Notes: generated from the sequence alone by a model not told the origin. Numbered from the stretch's first letter, positions 1 to 9,400 are shown. The stretch: 64,000 nt of DNA from an uncultured Pelagibacteraceae bacterium (GCA_902617525.1 CACMWW010000002.1:62001-126000); one strand, 5' to 3'. A program made the numbers and translations.

Positions 1-310
1 GATCACCGCATGGTAATTTTGGCGTTTCCCCTAATATTTCCAAAGATTCAGGTTCAATTTTTTGAAGCCATCCAAATGGTTCTGGACCTGTAAAGCTTGG
101 CATAGTACCGCCCAAAAAAATTTCATTATTATCGCGATAAATTGTCATAACATTCCAGCGTTCATTTCGTATGCTTTGTACAACAGCTTTTTTTTCACGA
201 GCGTTCAACGATCCTTTAGTTGCCTTTTGACGTCGATTTCCACCACATTCAACAGGCCAGTGAGATTTATAGTATCCCTCAAGTATGGATAATCTGTCTA
301 GGGCAGTCAT
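1..310 (-). CDS. Hypothetical protein, N-terminal part (cut by window edge)
   Basis: An open frame runs from ATG at 310 off the left edge and shows the first 103 residues. I do not recognise the family. The visible part is rich in W, Y and G, with no signal peptide or membrane segment; a segment near its end reads PEPFGWLQKIEPE, which might belong to a beta-propeller-like fold, but that is only a guess. The start overlaps the stop of the upstream GST gene as TAATG, so translation is probably coupled and the protein is likely the last or a late member of the MFS/small peptide/GST operon. Confidence 0.7.
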   Translation of the reverse strand, partial: MTALDRLSILEGYYKSHWPVECGGNRRQKATKGSLNAREKKAVVQSIRNERWNVMTIYRDNNEIFLGGTMPSFTGPEPFGWLQKIEPESLEILGETPKLPCGD

Positions 311-1164
311 TATTTTGAAAGCAGGGCTTTAATTGACTTTCCACCCAACGATGTTGATGTCTTAGCGTAAAGCCTAATTAGCTTTAGAGGTAATGGATCA
401 TTAACCTCTTTAAAAAATTCTTTTCGAGAATAAAGATCAAGAAACCATTCAGATATTTTTGGGTAACGGTCTTTAAATGGAAATCCTGAGACATAAAGCC
501 TATATGTATAAATAAACCAGGCAAGATCAAGCATTGAAAGATTATTGTCCATTAAGTATTTTTGCTTATTTAATAGAGATTCGTATTTATCATAACATTT
601 ACAAAAATTATTTAGTGAGTTTTTAACTGCTTCATCAGTTATTCCATTTTCACGAAATGACTTATAAAACTTTACTTCTTTTAATTTAAGATAGTCCAGC
701 TCACTATTAGATGATTTATATTTTTCAAACGCATCTAATTCATTAGGGTCTTTTTTGCCGAGTCCACCAAACATATATCGATAAGCAATATTTCTTATAT
801 CCTCATGCAAATCATCTTCTTCTTTCAGTAACGTGCCAATTTCTGTTTTATCGGAGTCAGGAACAAGTGGGTTTTCAGGAAATTTATCCTCGAGATACAT
901 GAGAATATCATTGCTCTCAATTTCTACACGACCATCATCCACGAGAACAGGAACCAGGCCTTTAGGATTAATACCTAGAAAGAATTCTGAATAGTTTTTT
1001 CCTGTAGCAAGATTAATGCTGTGAGGTGTCCATGAAATTTTTTTTAAATTTAAATAAATCCTAAGTTTTTGTGAACATGATGAAGTTCTAAAATGAAATA
1101 AATGCAAACCCTTCCAATTTAGTATTTCTCTAGATTTAATTTGATCGCTTGGAATTTGAACCAT
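310..1164 (-). CDS. Glutathione S-transferase family protein
   Basis: 284 residues. The first ~20 residues are an extension; then comes a thioredoxin-like domain (about residues 20-100) with SCSQKLRIYL at the first helix, NPKGLVPVLVDDG containing the cis-Pro glutathione-binding element, and ESNDILMYLEDKFP, the usual E-S pair contacting the gamma-glutamyl group. The rest is a helical C-terminal domain. Family members conjugate or reduce substrates using glutathione; the substrate here is unknown. ATG at 1164 overlaps the TAA of a 55-residue membrane ORF (TAATG), and its own stop overlaps the next start the same way. Context suggests a small uptake/detoxification operon with the MFS gene. Confidence 0.85.
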   Translation of the reverse strand: MVQIPSDQIKSREILNWKGLHLFHFRTSSCSQKLRIYLNLKKISWTPHSINLATGKNYSEFFLGINPKGLVPVLVDDGRVEIESNDILMYLEDKFPENPLVPDSDKTEIGTLLKEEDDLHEDIRNIAYRYMFGGLGKKDPNELDAFEKYKSSNSELDYLKLKEVKFYKSFRENGITDEAVKNSLNNFCKCYDKYESLLNKQKYLMDNNLSMLDLAWFIYTYRLYVSGFPFKDRYPKISEWFLDLYSRKEFFKEVNDPLPLKLIRLYAKTSTSLGGKSIKALLSK

Positions 1165-1331
1165 TATTTTCTTTCCTTATTGTTTTGTTTAGTAACAAGG
1201 TAAGCCAGTACAAGAATTACAACCGTACCTGTCATCATTGAGATATCAACCGACAGACCAAAGCTTAATAAAATAAAACCTATAAGGGCGCCTACAAAAA
1301 AAACACCAAGAATCTGTAATACATTTTTCAT
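1164..1331 (-). CDS. Small two-helix membrane protein, 55 aa
   Basis: A short frame from ATG at 1331 to TAA at 1164-1166. It encodes two hydrophobic helices: residues ~4-26 (LQILGVFFVGALIGFILLSF) and ~29-47 (ISMMTGTVVILVLAYLVT), followed by a charged tail KQNNKERK. It starts 3 bases after the stop of the MFS gene and its stop overlaps the GST start as TAATG, so it sits in the operon without spare sequence on either side. Function unknown; it could be an accessory peptide of the transporter. Coding potential is inferred from composition and perfect packing, not from homology. Confidence 0.65.
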   Translation of the reverse strand: MKNVLQILGVFFVGALIGFILLSFGLSVDISMMTGTVVILVLAYLVTKQNNKERK

Positions 1332-1334
1332 TAA

Positions 1335-2939
1335 TTATTCATCTGTTTTTAAACTAGTTTTTTGAATGATTATAACAGAAATTGTTGGTACCAAAAGAGT
1401 GAGCAGAGTTACAACAATCAATAAAATACCAAGGTCAGAATAATCAGCTATGGAGAGTATCTCATTTGTGACCTTATCCTTGACTTCCCTTGTTACTTCG
1501 TAAATTTGATTGAGATACTTTGTAAGCAACGCACTTGCGGATAGAGCTAAATTTGTGAACGATGCAAATACAGCAAAAAATGTAGCCTTTAGATGAGCTG
1601 GAGCATTTCTTGCAATCCATGCAAGAAGTGGAATCATTGAAACTTGTCCCAAAGGTGATTCTAAAGCTGTATTAAATATTGCAATAAATCGTGCATCTAC
1701 AACATCATTTGTTAATGACGAGGTCCATCCATGAAATCCATAATACATGCCAACACTTGGCAAAAATAATACTGCTCCAGCAATTGATAATATCACTATA
1801 ATTTTTGCAATTGAGTTATTGACCATAAAAGGCCTTAAAATAATGATGCCAAGTAAAGTCAAACAGGAGGCAAGAAGAGAAAGCAAAGAAAAAAACTGCT
1901 CATCAAATCCTAAATTATCAATCTCAAACCAGGTAAGTCCTGGGCCTGGGCCTGGCATGGCTCTGAAAATAAATATTATAATTGCAGTTCCCAAAATTGT
2001 GAGTCGCATCGACTCAGGAAGTTCACGCATTAATTTAGCCATCAGAAAAAATATAATACTTACTGATCCAATGAATACGATCTCTTGTGCATACGGAAGA
2101 TTAAATCCTCCCACGCTAAGTGTAAAAATTACAAAAACAAGAGAGCCTCCAAGTATCCACCAATCAACCTTAGTTTTTTCAATTTCGATTTGATAATCTA
2201 TTCCTAACTTTGAAAGTTGATCGTTTTTTTTCTTTTTTAAATAAATTGAAAGTAATACCCCTAATATTGATATGATCGGAATGATCAATGCGAAGAGATA
2301 AATATTCCCGTACAAAATTATTTTTTCTTGTTCTGTTTCAGCCTCAACGCTACTGAAAATAACAACATTAATTAATGCAACAATTACTGTACCGCCAATA
2401 ATAGCAAATCTGCCTAGTGTCTGCATGGTGGTATGCATGTTTTTTATTACATCAGGTGAGTATTGATTTCCTTTTGGATCTATGTTTGGGACTGCTTCAA
2501 CAGTCATTGCATCAGCAACAACGTCTTGAACCACATAACCTATCGGAGCTAAGAGAACGCTAATAACATACCAACTTTCAACACTTAAGTACCTTACCAT
2601 GAAGTCAGTATGAATAATAAGGCCGTACATGATAGCAAGACTTAAAGCGATGAGTGATGCACCTACATATACAAGGTAATTTTTTCTTTCCCAGATTAGG
2701 TCAACTAAATGACCAAGCGGCATTTTTAATGCCCAAGGAATTCCTGCCCAAAAACCAAGCCCAGCTAAAAAAGCAGCCGAAAGATTTAGATAATCTTTGA
2801 CAAAAAAGGTTCCAACGATTCCAGTTAAACCTGAAACACCAGCAGCAACATATATCATCAAAGGCGGTAGATAACTTAATTTAAATTGCCGTCCTAAATC
2901 AATAAAAGTGCTGTCTATGAAAGCATAAAATTTACTCAT
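1335..2939 (-). CDS. MFS transporter, folate/biopterin (BT1)-like
   Basis: 534 residues with about 12 hydrophobic segments, in the inner membrane. Near the first two helices is PWALKMPLGHLVDLIWERK, resembling the PWxxKPLxGxxSD motif of the BT1/FBT branch of the major facilitator superfamily. A long loop around residues 236-262 is K-rich. The substrate cannot be read from sequence; pteridines or folates are one option from the motif. It starts at ATG 2939 and is followed 3 bases downstream by the 55-residue membrane ORF and then by a GST, suggesting import or export of a compound handled by these genes. Confidence 0.75.
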   Translation of the reverse strand: MSKFYAFIDSTFIDLGRQFKLSYLPPLMIYVAAGVSGLTGIVGTFFVKDYLNLSAAFLAGLGFWAGIPWALKMPLGHLVDLIWERKNYLVYVGASLIALSLAIMYGLIIHTDFMVRYLSVESWYVISVLLAPIGYVVQDVVADAMTVEAVPNIDPKGNQYSPDVIKNMHTTMQTLGRFAIIGGTVIVALINVVIFSSVEAETEQEKIILYGNIYLFALIIPIISILGVLLSIYLKKKKNDQLSKLGIDYQIEIEKTKVDWWILGGSLVFVIFTLSVGGFNLPYAQEIVFIGSVSIIFFLMAKLMRELPESMRLTILGTAIIIFIFRAMPGPGPGLTWFEIDNLGFDEQFFSLLSLLASCLTLLGIIILRPFMVNNSIAKIIVILSIAGAVLFLPSVGMYYGFHGWTSSLTNDVVDARFIAIFNTALESPLGQVSMIPLLAWIARNAPAHLKATFFAVFASFTNLALSASALLTKYLNQIYEVTREVKDKVTNEILSIADYSDLGILLIVVTLLTLLVPTISVIIIQKTSLKTDE

Positions 2940-2955
2940 TCTGTAATTATACAGA

Positions 2956-3516
2956 TTAAGATTTTTCTAACAACTCAGGGCTATTGTTACGAGGACTATT
3001 AACATTTTTTGAGACTTCATAAACTTGAACTTGATCGTCTTTTTTTCTTTTAATTTCGTGCTTTCCTTCTATCCATTCAGTTGTTTGAGATTCATCTAAA
3101 AGTAAAGGTTGTCTATGATGCACATGAGAGACAGTTTCACTTGACCGGCAAGTTACGACTGCACATCCACTGTTTAAATTATAAATACCAGCAAAATACA
3201 GCAATTCATTTTCAATATAATGGAAAAAAGGGGTTTTAGAGTTATTTTGCCTCTGCCATTCATACCAACCATTTGCAAGAAAAACACATCTAAGTGATCC
3301 CTTAAAAGAAGGCTTTTCTAATAATGTTTCGTGACGACAATTAATCAAGTTCATATCGTCTTTCCATTTTGGTGAATATGACCATTTCATAAAAACAGGA
3401 TCTGGTTTTATAACCAATACATCTTGTGAAGGAGTTATGTTATATGAAGGTGATAATTCAATATTAAATTTATCTTTAATAACTTTTTTGTCAGAGAGAA
3501 CGAAACGCCCACACAT
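2956..3516 (-). CDS. yedK: SRAP domain protein (HMCES/YedK family, abasic-site DNA-protein crosslinker)
   Basis: 186 residues. Begins MCGRF; the family removes Met1 so that Cys2 forms a thiazolidine crosslink with abasic sites in single-stranded DNA. Other catalytic or binding residues line up with E. coli YedK: Asn in INCRHET, Glu in GWYEWQ, and the His in HVHHRQPL. It is a little shorter than YedK (222). It protects abasic sites in ssDNA from error-prone processing. It lies 2 bases after the upstream TPR gene and is in the same direction as the MFS gene downstream. Confidence 0.9.
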   Translation of the reverse strand: MCGRFVLSDKKVIKDKFNIELSPSYNITPSQDVLVIKPDPVFMKWSYSPKWKDDMNLINCRHETLLEKPSFKGSLRCVFLANGWYEWQRQNNSKTPFFHYIENELLYFAGIYNLNSGCAVVTCRSSETVSHVHHRQPLLLDESQTTEWIEGKHEIKRKKDDQVQVYEVSKNVNSPRNNSPELLEKS

Positions 3517-3518
3517 TG

Positions 3519-4049
3519 TTAAACAATAAGTTCGTTAATTAATTTGAGTCGGTCTTGAGATTTTTTACTTGTTGGAATAATTTCTAGAATTCTTTTATAC
3601 GTTGCTGCAGCTCCCAAAAGATCATCTTGAATTAAATAGATTTCCGCAAGTCCATCAAGTGCTCCAAAGTGCCTTGGTTCTAGTTCAAGAGTTTTTTGGA
3701 TATCAAGAATTGAAGCCTCTAACTCACCTTTTAAAAAGAGAACAGTAGCTCTTTTATTCCAACCTTCTGCAAAATCAGGCTTAAGATCGATTACCTGCGT
3801 AAATAAAGCTATTGCTTCTTCTAAACTTCCACGATCCATCATGTCTTTGCCTTCATCGAATATTTTTTGAGCTTCAACATTTTCTGCAATAGACCATATA
3901 TCCCAAATGTCAGCTAAGATAATGCTGACTTGCATATTGTCATTACTTAAAAATAACTCATCAAACAAACTGTTCAGTCGGCTATCTTTTTGATCAGCCA
4001 ATACAAAAGATGAATTTAAAAGTAACAGTATTAAAATAATTTTTTTCAA
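3519..4049 (-). CDS. Exported TPR repeat protein, TTG start
   Basis: 176 residues. N-terminal signal peptide (KKIILILLLLNSSFVLA, cleavage near residue 18), then about three tetratricopeptide repeats between residues 55 and 170, with typical spacing such as FAEGWNKRATVLFLKGELEA and FGALDGLAEIYLIQDDLLGA. Likely a periplasmic protein-interaction scaffold; no specific partner can be named. The only start that keeps the signal peptide is TTG at 4049, which overlaps the TGA stop of the upstream oxidoreductase (TTGA), so coupled translation is likely. Confidence 0.75.
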   Translation of the reverse strand: MKKIILILLLLNSSFVLADQKDSRLNSLFDELFLSNDNMQVSIILADIWDIWSIAENVEAQKIFDEGKDMMDRGSLEEAIALFTQVIDLKPDFAEGWNKRATVLFLKGELEASILDIQKTLELEPRHFGALDGLAEIYLIQDDLLGAAATYKRILEIIPTSKKSQDRLKLINELIV

Positions 4050-5359
4050 TCTAAATCTTTCCAGAAGGCTTTATATTTTTTGCTGTTAGCGGAGTCGTCT
4101 CTAAAGTGATCAAGAAATGCCTTAAAAAGTCCTAGCTTTGTATCAACCTCATTGCCGTCAGCGATTTTTAATATTTGTCGATAACACCAATAAACTTGAG
4201 CAGCTTTATTATTGGATCGCATAAGTGATATCGGGCTATTTAAGCCAAGAATCCACGGACCAAATTCCAAAATATTTTCATATAGAGTTGCTGATTTTTT
4301 TTCACCACTTATCAATTCATTTACAATATCGGGCTCAGAGCAAAGTGGTCTTCCCAAACCAATTACATCACAAGCTCCGCTTTGAAGGGCATGATTCATC
4401 CCCTCAGTAGAACGAAATCCCCCAGTGACTGCCAAAGGAATTGATATAACTTCTTTTATTGCTTCAGCATATTTCAAGAAATAAGCTTCTCTTACTTTTG
4501 TGCTGCGCTGAGGTTTGATTGTTTTTGCTTTTTTAAGATTCAATGAGTCAATTTCTAAGGCAGTAAAATTTTCATAAGTTCCACCTGAAATTTCAAGTAA
4601 ATCTATTGATGTATTATTTAATATTTTTGCAACTTCAATACTTTCTTCGTGAGAAAATCCCCCTTTTTGAAAATCACTTGAATTAAGTTTAATTGAAATA
4701 GGAAAATTGCTTCCCACTTTCTCTCGGATCGCTTCAATTGTTGTAATTAGTAATCTTGATCGATTTTCTATACTGCCTCCCCACTCATCAGTTCGTTGAT
4801 TAACATTTGGTGATAAAAATTCTGAGAGAAGATAACCATGTGCTGAATGAAGTTGAACACCAGTGAATCCTGTTTGCTTTGCAACCTCAGCCGCATTAAC
4901 AAATTGATCAATTATATTCAAGATTTCGGATTGGCTTAGCTCTTTTGGTACTCCAAATTTTAGTATTCCTCCCAGTGTTGGCAAAGGTTGAACTGAGGGC
5001 GCCCTGCTCTCTTTGTTAATACTAAAAGGCGTCTGTCTGCCAGCATGACTTAATTGCATCCATAGGTGAGTATTATTTTGTGTTCCAGCTTTTGACCAGT
5101 CGGCTAAAGCGGCCAAACTTTCATTAGACTGCTTTCCTTCAATTACAACATTACCAGCTCGTTCAATATATCGATGATCAACTTGAACATTTCCTGTAAC
5201 CGAAATTCCTATTCCTCCTTTAGCCCATCTTTCATACAGATTATTATGTCTTTTATTTGCTGTCGCATCACTTTTTGCCAAACCCTCAGTCATTGCTGAT
5301 TTAAGAAATCTATTTTTAATTTCGGCGCCACAAGGAAGTATCAATTTTACATTTATCAT
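4046..5359 (-). CDS. NADH:flavin oxidoreductase, old yellow enzyme family
   Basis: 437 residues from ATG 5359; a TTG four codons upstream is also open but less likely. FMN-binding TIM-barrel features: SHAGRQT, HSAHGYLLSEFLSP, QRTDEWGGSIENR and the C-terminal phosphate site VTGGFRS...IGLGRPLC. About 80 residues follow the barrel and hold no iron-sulfur cysteine pattern, so it lacks the extra domains of 2,4-dienoyl-CoA reductase. It probably reduces an electron-poor C=C bond. The gene lies between the hydrolase and the TPR gene, 14 bases after the hydrolase stop. Confidence 0.85.
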   Translation of the reverse strand: MINVKLILPCGAEIKNRFLKSAMTEGLAKSDATANKRHNNLYERWAKGGIGISVTGNVQVDHRYIERAGNVVIEGKQSNESLAALADWSKAGTQNNTHLWMQLSHAGRQTPFSINKESRAPSVQPLPTLGGILKFGVPKELSQSEILNIIDQFVNAAEVAKQTGFTGVQLHSAHGYLLSEFLSPNVNQRTDEWGGSIENRSRLLITTIEAIREKVGSNFPISIKLNSSDFQKGGFSHEESIEVAKILNNTSIDLLEISGGTYENFTALEIDSLNLKKAKTIKPQRSTKVREAYFLKYAEAIKEVISIPLAVTGGFRSTEGMNHALQSGACDVIGLGRPLCSEPDIVNELISGEKKSATLYENILEFGPWILGLNSPISLMRSNNKAAQVYWCYRQILKIADGNEVDTKLGLFKAFLDHFRDDSANSKKYKAFWKDLD

Positions 5360-5373
5360 AACTTTTAACAAAT

Positions 5374-6351
5374 TTAATTTACTATAAAATTTTTGATATC
5401 TTCAGCTAATATTTCTGGGATTTCCATTGGAGGCATATGACCAACTTCAGGGTATAAAATTAAACTTATATTGGGAATATTTTCTAAAAAGTGTTTATTA
5501 AATCTTACATCAACTAAATTATCCTGTTCACCATGAAGTATTAAAGTAGGAATTTTTATGTTTTGCAGTAATTTAGGATTAGTAATAAAGTCTTTTTCAT
5601 TATTAACTATAAGATTACCAATTGCCTCTCTAGAGCCCTCAAGTAAAATTATTTCATGAAATTGATCAATTAATTCCTCAGTTATGATATTCTGATTATA
5701 AACCGTTTGGTAAGCGGCCTGAGTTACAATAAATCTTGGCGTTATATAGCCCAGCATTTGCCTAAAAAATGGAATTTCTAAGAGTTTAAATGCAATTGGT
5801 GGGGCATTCTCTGACTGAAATTCTTTATATTCTTCCTCGTTTGCTATAAAGGCTGAGCCTATAACCAGTAAACCACTCACTTTTTCTGGATAGTCAATTG
5901 TATAATCCCATACAACTCTTCCACCCATAGAGTGCCCCGCAAGATAAAATTTATTTATATTTTTTATTTCTAATACTTCGTTTATGACTCTAATAAATCC
6001 ATCAATAGAATAATCGTCACTATTGACTGGTCCTGTTAATCCATGAGCTGGCAAGTCCAATGATATTATTCTAAAATCATCTAATAAAAATTTATTCATA
6101 CTTTCGAAATTAAAAAGTGACCCATTAAATCCGTGAATTAAAACTAAGGTACTTCCATTTTTATTACCTTCATCCCTTACATGAATTAACGAACCATCTT
6201 TTAATTCTATAAATTCAGAAGCCCCCTTTGCATGTTTCGCAATAACATTTTCTTTTGGTATATCAAAGTATACGGAATTATAGATAATGAATGCTAATAA
6301 AATTAGTATGAGTAATAGAAAGTATTTTAAAATACTTTTTAATTTTACCAT
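5374..6351 (-). CDS. Membrane-anchored alpha/beta hydrolase
   Basis: 325 residues from ATG 6351. A longer reading to 6417 overlaps the dioxygenase gene and is less likely, because MVKLKSILKYFLLLILILL gives a normal N-terminal anchor (residues ~8-28) right at the start. The hydrolase fold shows the oxyanion HGFNGS, nucleophile elbow GHSMGG, acid in LHGEQDNLVDV and base in EVGHMPP, so the Ser-Asp-His triad is complete. The substrate is unknown (ester, lactone or similar). It starts 10 bases after the TauD-family gene, so the two are probably co-transcribed with the flavin oxidoreductase. Confidence 0.85.
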   Translation of the reverse strand: MVKLKSILKYFLLLILILLAFIIYNSVYFDIPKENVIAKHAKGASEFIELKDGSLIHVRDEGNKNGSTLVLIHGFNGSLFNFESMNKFLLDDFRIISLDLPAHGLTGPVNSDDYSIDGFIRVINEVLEIKNINKFYLAGHSMGGRVVWDYTIDYPEKVSGLLVIGSAFIANEEEYKEFQSENAPPIAFKLLEIPFFRQMLGYITPRFIVTQAAYQTVYNQNIITEELIDQFHEIILLEGSREAIGNLIVNNEKDFITNPKLLQNIKIPTLILHGEQDNLVDVRFNKHFLENIPNISLILYPEVGHMPPMEIPEILAEDIKNFIVN

Positions 6352-6361
6352 AAAATATATT

Positions 6362-7210
6362 TTACATTCCGTAGGCTGCAATGGTTGTGCGGTGTAAAAG
6401 ACGCTCTTGTCCTTCATATCCGCCGGTTGCTCGGTGTAGAACGCTTCTATTATCCCACATAATTAACATATCTTTTTTCCATTTATGCCTATAAACAAAT
6501 TCATCTCTACACTGCCATGCACTCAATTCCATAAGTAATTTCATAGCTTCCTGGTTATCCATACCATCAATACCAATGATATAACCAACTGTACCATAAA
6601 TACCCTCTTTATTTGTTTCAGGATGATTCTTAATAATAGGATGTATTTGTTGAGCAAAAGCATCATCCGACGCTCTTATATCCATGCTTCTTCCCATTTC
6701 TCTATCCCTATCACCGTAACCACCCCCCGGTGAATAAGGCACAAGGGCTGAATGAATTGCTTTTTTCCCCTCCAACTTTTTTCTTAGTTCTGAAGGCATG
6801 CGCTCTAATGCTAAATGTTGATTAGCAAACAACGTATCACCACCTTCTGATGGAATTATTTTTCCAAATAAACATGTACCTGCTGGTGGATTTTTTTGAA
6901 AACTCCAATCAGTGTGCCAGTTGTCTGCAAAAATTGGCACCTTTTCATCTGCGGTTCTTTTAACTGCAATAATATTTTCTCTACCTGGTATTGAGGCAAT
7001 AAATGGGTCATCTCCAAAAGATCCAAAATATAGAGTGAAACGTTCTAGATCATCGTCAGATAAGGCTTGGTTGGGGAAACTCAGTATATGATACTTAAGC
7101 CAATGATTTCTTATTTCAAAAATTTGACTCTCAGATAAGTCTTTTTTTAAATCAATTCCTGTTATTTCCGCACCACAAGCCTGATCTGAGACGACTACAT
7201 TTAAAGACAT
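6362..7210 (-). CDS. TauD/TfdA family 2-oxoglutarate Fe(II) dioxygenase
   Basis: 282 residues. Iron ligands: His and Asp in NWHTDWSF (HxD) and the distal His in RSVLHRATGGY, whose following Arg binds 2-oxoglutarate. The family couples decarboxylation of 2-oxoglutarate to hydroxylation, often to release sulfite or to open aryloxy compounds; which substrate applies here is not readable. First gene of the minus-strand block that follows tRNA-Ile; start ATG 7210. Length is normal for the family. Confidence 0.87.
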   Translation of the reverse strand: MSLNVVVSDQACGAEITGIDLKKDLSESQIFEIRNHWLKYHILSFPNQALSDDDLERFTLYFGSFGDDPFIASIPGRENIIAVKRTADEKVPIFADNWHTDWSFQKNPPAGTCLFGKIIPSEGGDTLFANQHLALERMPSELRKKLEGKKAIHSALVPYSPGGGYGDRDREMGRSMDIRASDDAFAQQIHPIIKNHPETNKEGIYGTVGYIIGIDGMDNQEAMKLLMELSAWQCRDEFVYRHKWKKDMLIMWDNRSVLHRATGGYEGQERLLHRTTIAAYGM

Positions 7211-7233
7211 ATTTTTAAATTATAGAATATGTT

Positions 7234-7266
7234 AAAAAAGATTTAAGGGTTAAAATTTATCTTTTT
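7234..7266 (-). terminator. Candidate terminator after tRNA-Ile
   Basis: Just after the encoded CCA of the tRNA, the minus strand reads AAAAAGAU, a 16-base spacer, then AUCUUUUUU: arms that pair perfectly and end in a U run. The stem is almost all A-U, so termination would be weak. It sits where the rpoD/tRNA transcript should end before the TauD gene. Confidence 0.35.
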
Positions 7267-7343
7267 TGGTGGGCCCACTAGGACTCGAACCTAGGACAAC
7301 TCCGTTATGAGCGGAGGGCTCTAACCAACTGAGCTATGGGCCC
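7267..7343 (-). tRNA. tRNA-Ile(CAU), the lysidine-modified AUA reader
   Basis: 77 nt including encoded CCA. Acceptor GGGCCC/GGGCCC, D arm AGCTCAGTTGGTTAGAGC, anticodon stem CTCCG/CGGAG with loop CTCATAA (anticodon CAT), T arm CTAGGTTCGAGTCCTAG, discriminator A. A CAT anticodon can be initiator Met, elongator Met or Ile2. The GGGCCC acceptor matches what I know of alphaproteobacterial Ile2 rather than elongator Met (usually GGCGGGG). It would need TilS lysidine modification. Located 40 bases downstream of rpoD on the same strand. Confidence 0.85.
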
Positions 7344-7383
7344 GGATAAAGCGTTTATACACATAGATTTAAAGTCTTACAAA

Positions 7384-9399
7384 CTAGTTTTTATCCAAAA
7401 AGCTCTTTAAAAGTTTTGCTCTAGTTGGATGCTTGAGTTTTCTGAGTGCTTTTGCTTCTATCTGTCTGATTCTCTCCCTTGTAACTGAGAACTGTTGCCC
7501 AACCTCCTCAAGCGTATGATCTGAATTCATTCCAATGCCAAATCTCATTCGCAACACTCTCTCTTCACGAGGAGTTAAAGAAGACAATATTTTTGTTGTT
7601 GTTTGTCTGAGATTAGAATGAATTGCAGCATCAATTGGTATTACTGCATTTTCGTCTTGGATAAAATCACCTAAATGACTATCTTCCTCATCTCCAACTG
7701 GGGTTTCAAGACTTACTGGCTCTTTAGCAATCTTTAATACTTTTCTTACTTTCTCAAGAGGCATATTCAACTTTTTCGATATTTCCTCAGGTGTAGGCTC
7801 TCTTCCAATTTCGTTTAAAAGAAGTCTTTGCGTTCTTACAATTTTATTGATTGTTTCAATCATATGCACTGGAATACGAATTGTTCTAGCTTGATCCGCT
7901 ATTGATCGAGTAATCGCTTGTCTGATCCACCATGTAGCGTATGTTGAGAACTTATAACCCCGCCTATATTCAAATTTATCGACAGCTTTCATTAAGCCAA
8001 TATTTCCTTCTTGTATCAAGTCCAAGAATTGTAAACCTCTATTAGTATATTTTTTAGCAATAGAAATAACTAAACGAAGGTTTGCCTCAATCATTTCTTT
8101 TTTTGCAATACTAGATTCTCTTTCACCTTTTTGTACATTGCTTACAATTCTTTTAAATTCGTTTAGAGTTAAGCCTATATTACTTGCAGCAGCTCTAACC
8201 TCATTCATAATATTTTTAATATTATTTTTTTCTTGTTTAACAAATTTTTCCCAACCGGAAAGCCTAGTGATCTTCCTAAGCCAATATGGGTTATTTTCAT
8301 TTCCAATATATTTATCAAGAAACTCATCCCTAGAAATTTTGTATTGTACGGCAAGCCTCAATAATTTTCCTTCTAAAGATACAATATCCTTATTAATTAC
8401 ATATAATTTATTAATTAATTCCTCTATTTTGTTTGTATTAATCTGTAATCCTTTGATTAATTCAACAACAATAGCTTTAGATGTTTGATAGCTTTTTTCA
8501 GACCTTGAAGGAAATTCTTTACCCTTTTCCTGAAATGCAATTTTATCCTTTTGTAGCTTTTGTAACTTTTTAAAACTTTTATTTAATTTTTTAAATGTTT
8601 CAAGGATCTGAGGCTTGAGCTCTTCTTCCATTATTGCAATTGAAACATTCAATTCATCATCGGCATCTTCGTATTCCTCTATAACTTGATCTGCAGAAGT
8701 TTCAATCATTGGCTCCGTATCATCACCGTAAGTAGAAGATTTTTTTTCAGCCTCTTTTCTTTTTCTAATTTCTTCTTTTTCTTCTTGTTCTTTTCTTTTT
8801 TTTGCTTCTTTTATTTTTTTGCTTAGTTCTTTTTTATTTGGAGATTCCTCAAACAATGACTCAAGATCAATAACTTCTCTTAACGTTATTTTTTCAGCAA
8901 TTATATCATCTCTCCAATCAAGTATAGCCTGCAGCGTGAGTGGGCTTTCACATAGTCCAGAAATCATTGCTTCTTGACCAGCTTCAATTCGTTTGGCTAT
9001 CGCAATTTCGCCCTCACGAGATAGTAGATCAACTGTTCCCATTTCTCTGAGATATAATTTAACTGGATCATCTGTTTTTTCTGTCCCAGATTTTGCTGAA
9101 GGTGACTCATCATCTTTGTCGTCATCATTATCGGAATCGTCAGAGTCAATAATATCAAATCCAACTTGAGACAGCTTCGTTGTATATTGTTCAATCTGTT
9201 CAGAGGTAAATTTATCTTCAGGAAAAGATTTTTTAATTAATTCGTGGGTGAGATAACCATCTTTTTTACCTTGCTTAATAAGTTTTTTTATTATTGATTT
9301 TTCTAGATCTAAGACAGGACCATCTTGATCATTTGATTGCGACTGTAAGCTTTCAGCTTCAGCTTTTACCTGCTTTTTTTTTCTACCTCTTTTCTTCAT
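7384..9399 (-). CDS. rpoD: RNA polymerase primary sigma factor RpoD (sigma-70)
   Basis: 671 residues. Lys/Asp-rich N-terminal region 1.1; region 1.2 at [17 protein letters not shown] (~111-127); a long, charged non-conserved region; region 2 with core-binding and -10 recognition ([29 protein letters not shown]); region 3; region 4 with [12 protein letters not shown] and the -35 helix-turn-helix ending [15 protein letters not shown]. Directs RNA polymerase to housekeeping promoters. ATG 9399 lies one base after the dnaG stop; the order yqeY-dnaG-rpoD is the alphaproteobacterial macromolecular-synthesis operon. Poly-K/E runs at ~195-230 reflect the AT-rich genome. Confidence 0.98.
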   Translation of the reverse strand: MKKRGRKKKQVKAEAESLQSQSNDQDGPVLDLEKSIIKKLIKQGKKDGYLTHELIKKSFPEDKFTSEQIEQYTTKLSQVGFDIIDSDDSDNDDDKDDESPSAKSGTEKTDDPVKLYLREMGTVDLLSREGEIAIAKRIEAGQEAMISGLCESPLTLQAILDWRDDIIAEKITLREVIDLESLFEESPNKKELSKKIKEAKKRKEQEEKEEIRKRKEAEKKSSTYGDDTEPMIETSADQVIEEYEDADDELNVSIAIMEEELKPQILETFKKLNKSFKKLQKLQKDKIAFQEKGKEFPSRSEKSYQTSKAIVVELIKGLQINTNKIEELINKLYVINKDIVSLEGKLLRLAVQYKISRDEFLDKYIGNENNPYWLRKITRLSGWEKFVKQEKNNIKNIMNEVRAAASNIGLTLNEFKRIVSNVQKGERESSIAKKEMIEANLRLVISIAKKYTNRGLQFLDLIQEGNIGLMKAVDKFEYRRGYKFSTYATWWIRQAITRSIADQARTIRIPVHMIETINKIVRTQRLLLNEIGREPTPEEISKKLNMPLEKVRKVLKIAKEPVSLETPVGDEEDSHLGDFIQDENAVIPIDAAIHSNLRQTTTKILSSLTPREERVLRMRFGIGMNSDHTLEEVGQQFSVTRERIRQIEAKALRKLKHPTRAKLLKSFLDKN

Positions 9400-9400
9400 T

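Noticed and set aside
1747..2193. Plus-strand open frame of 148 codons inside the MFS gene
   Set aside because: It lies antisense to a strongly supported membrane protein and has no recognisable domain or start signal; it is a shadow frame.
7267..7343. Elongator tRNA-Met reading of the CAT-anticodon tRNA
   Set aside because: The GGGCCC acceptor and discriminator fit Ile2 better than elongator Met; a tRNA model score would settle it.
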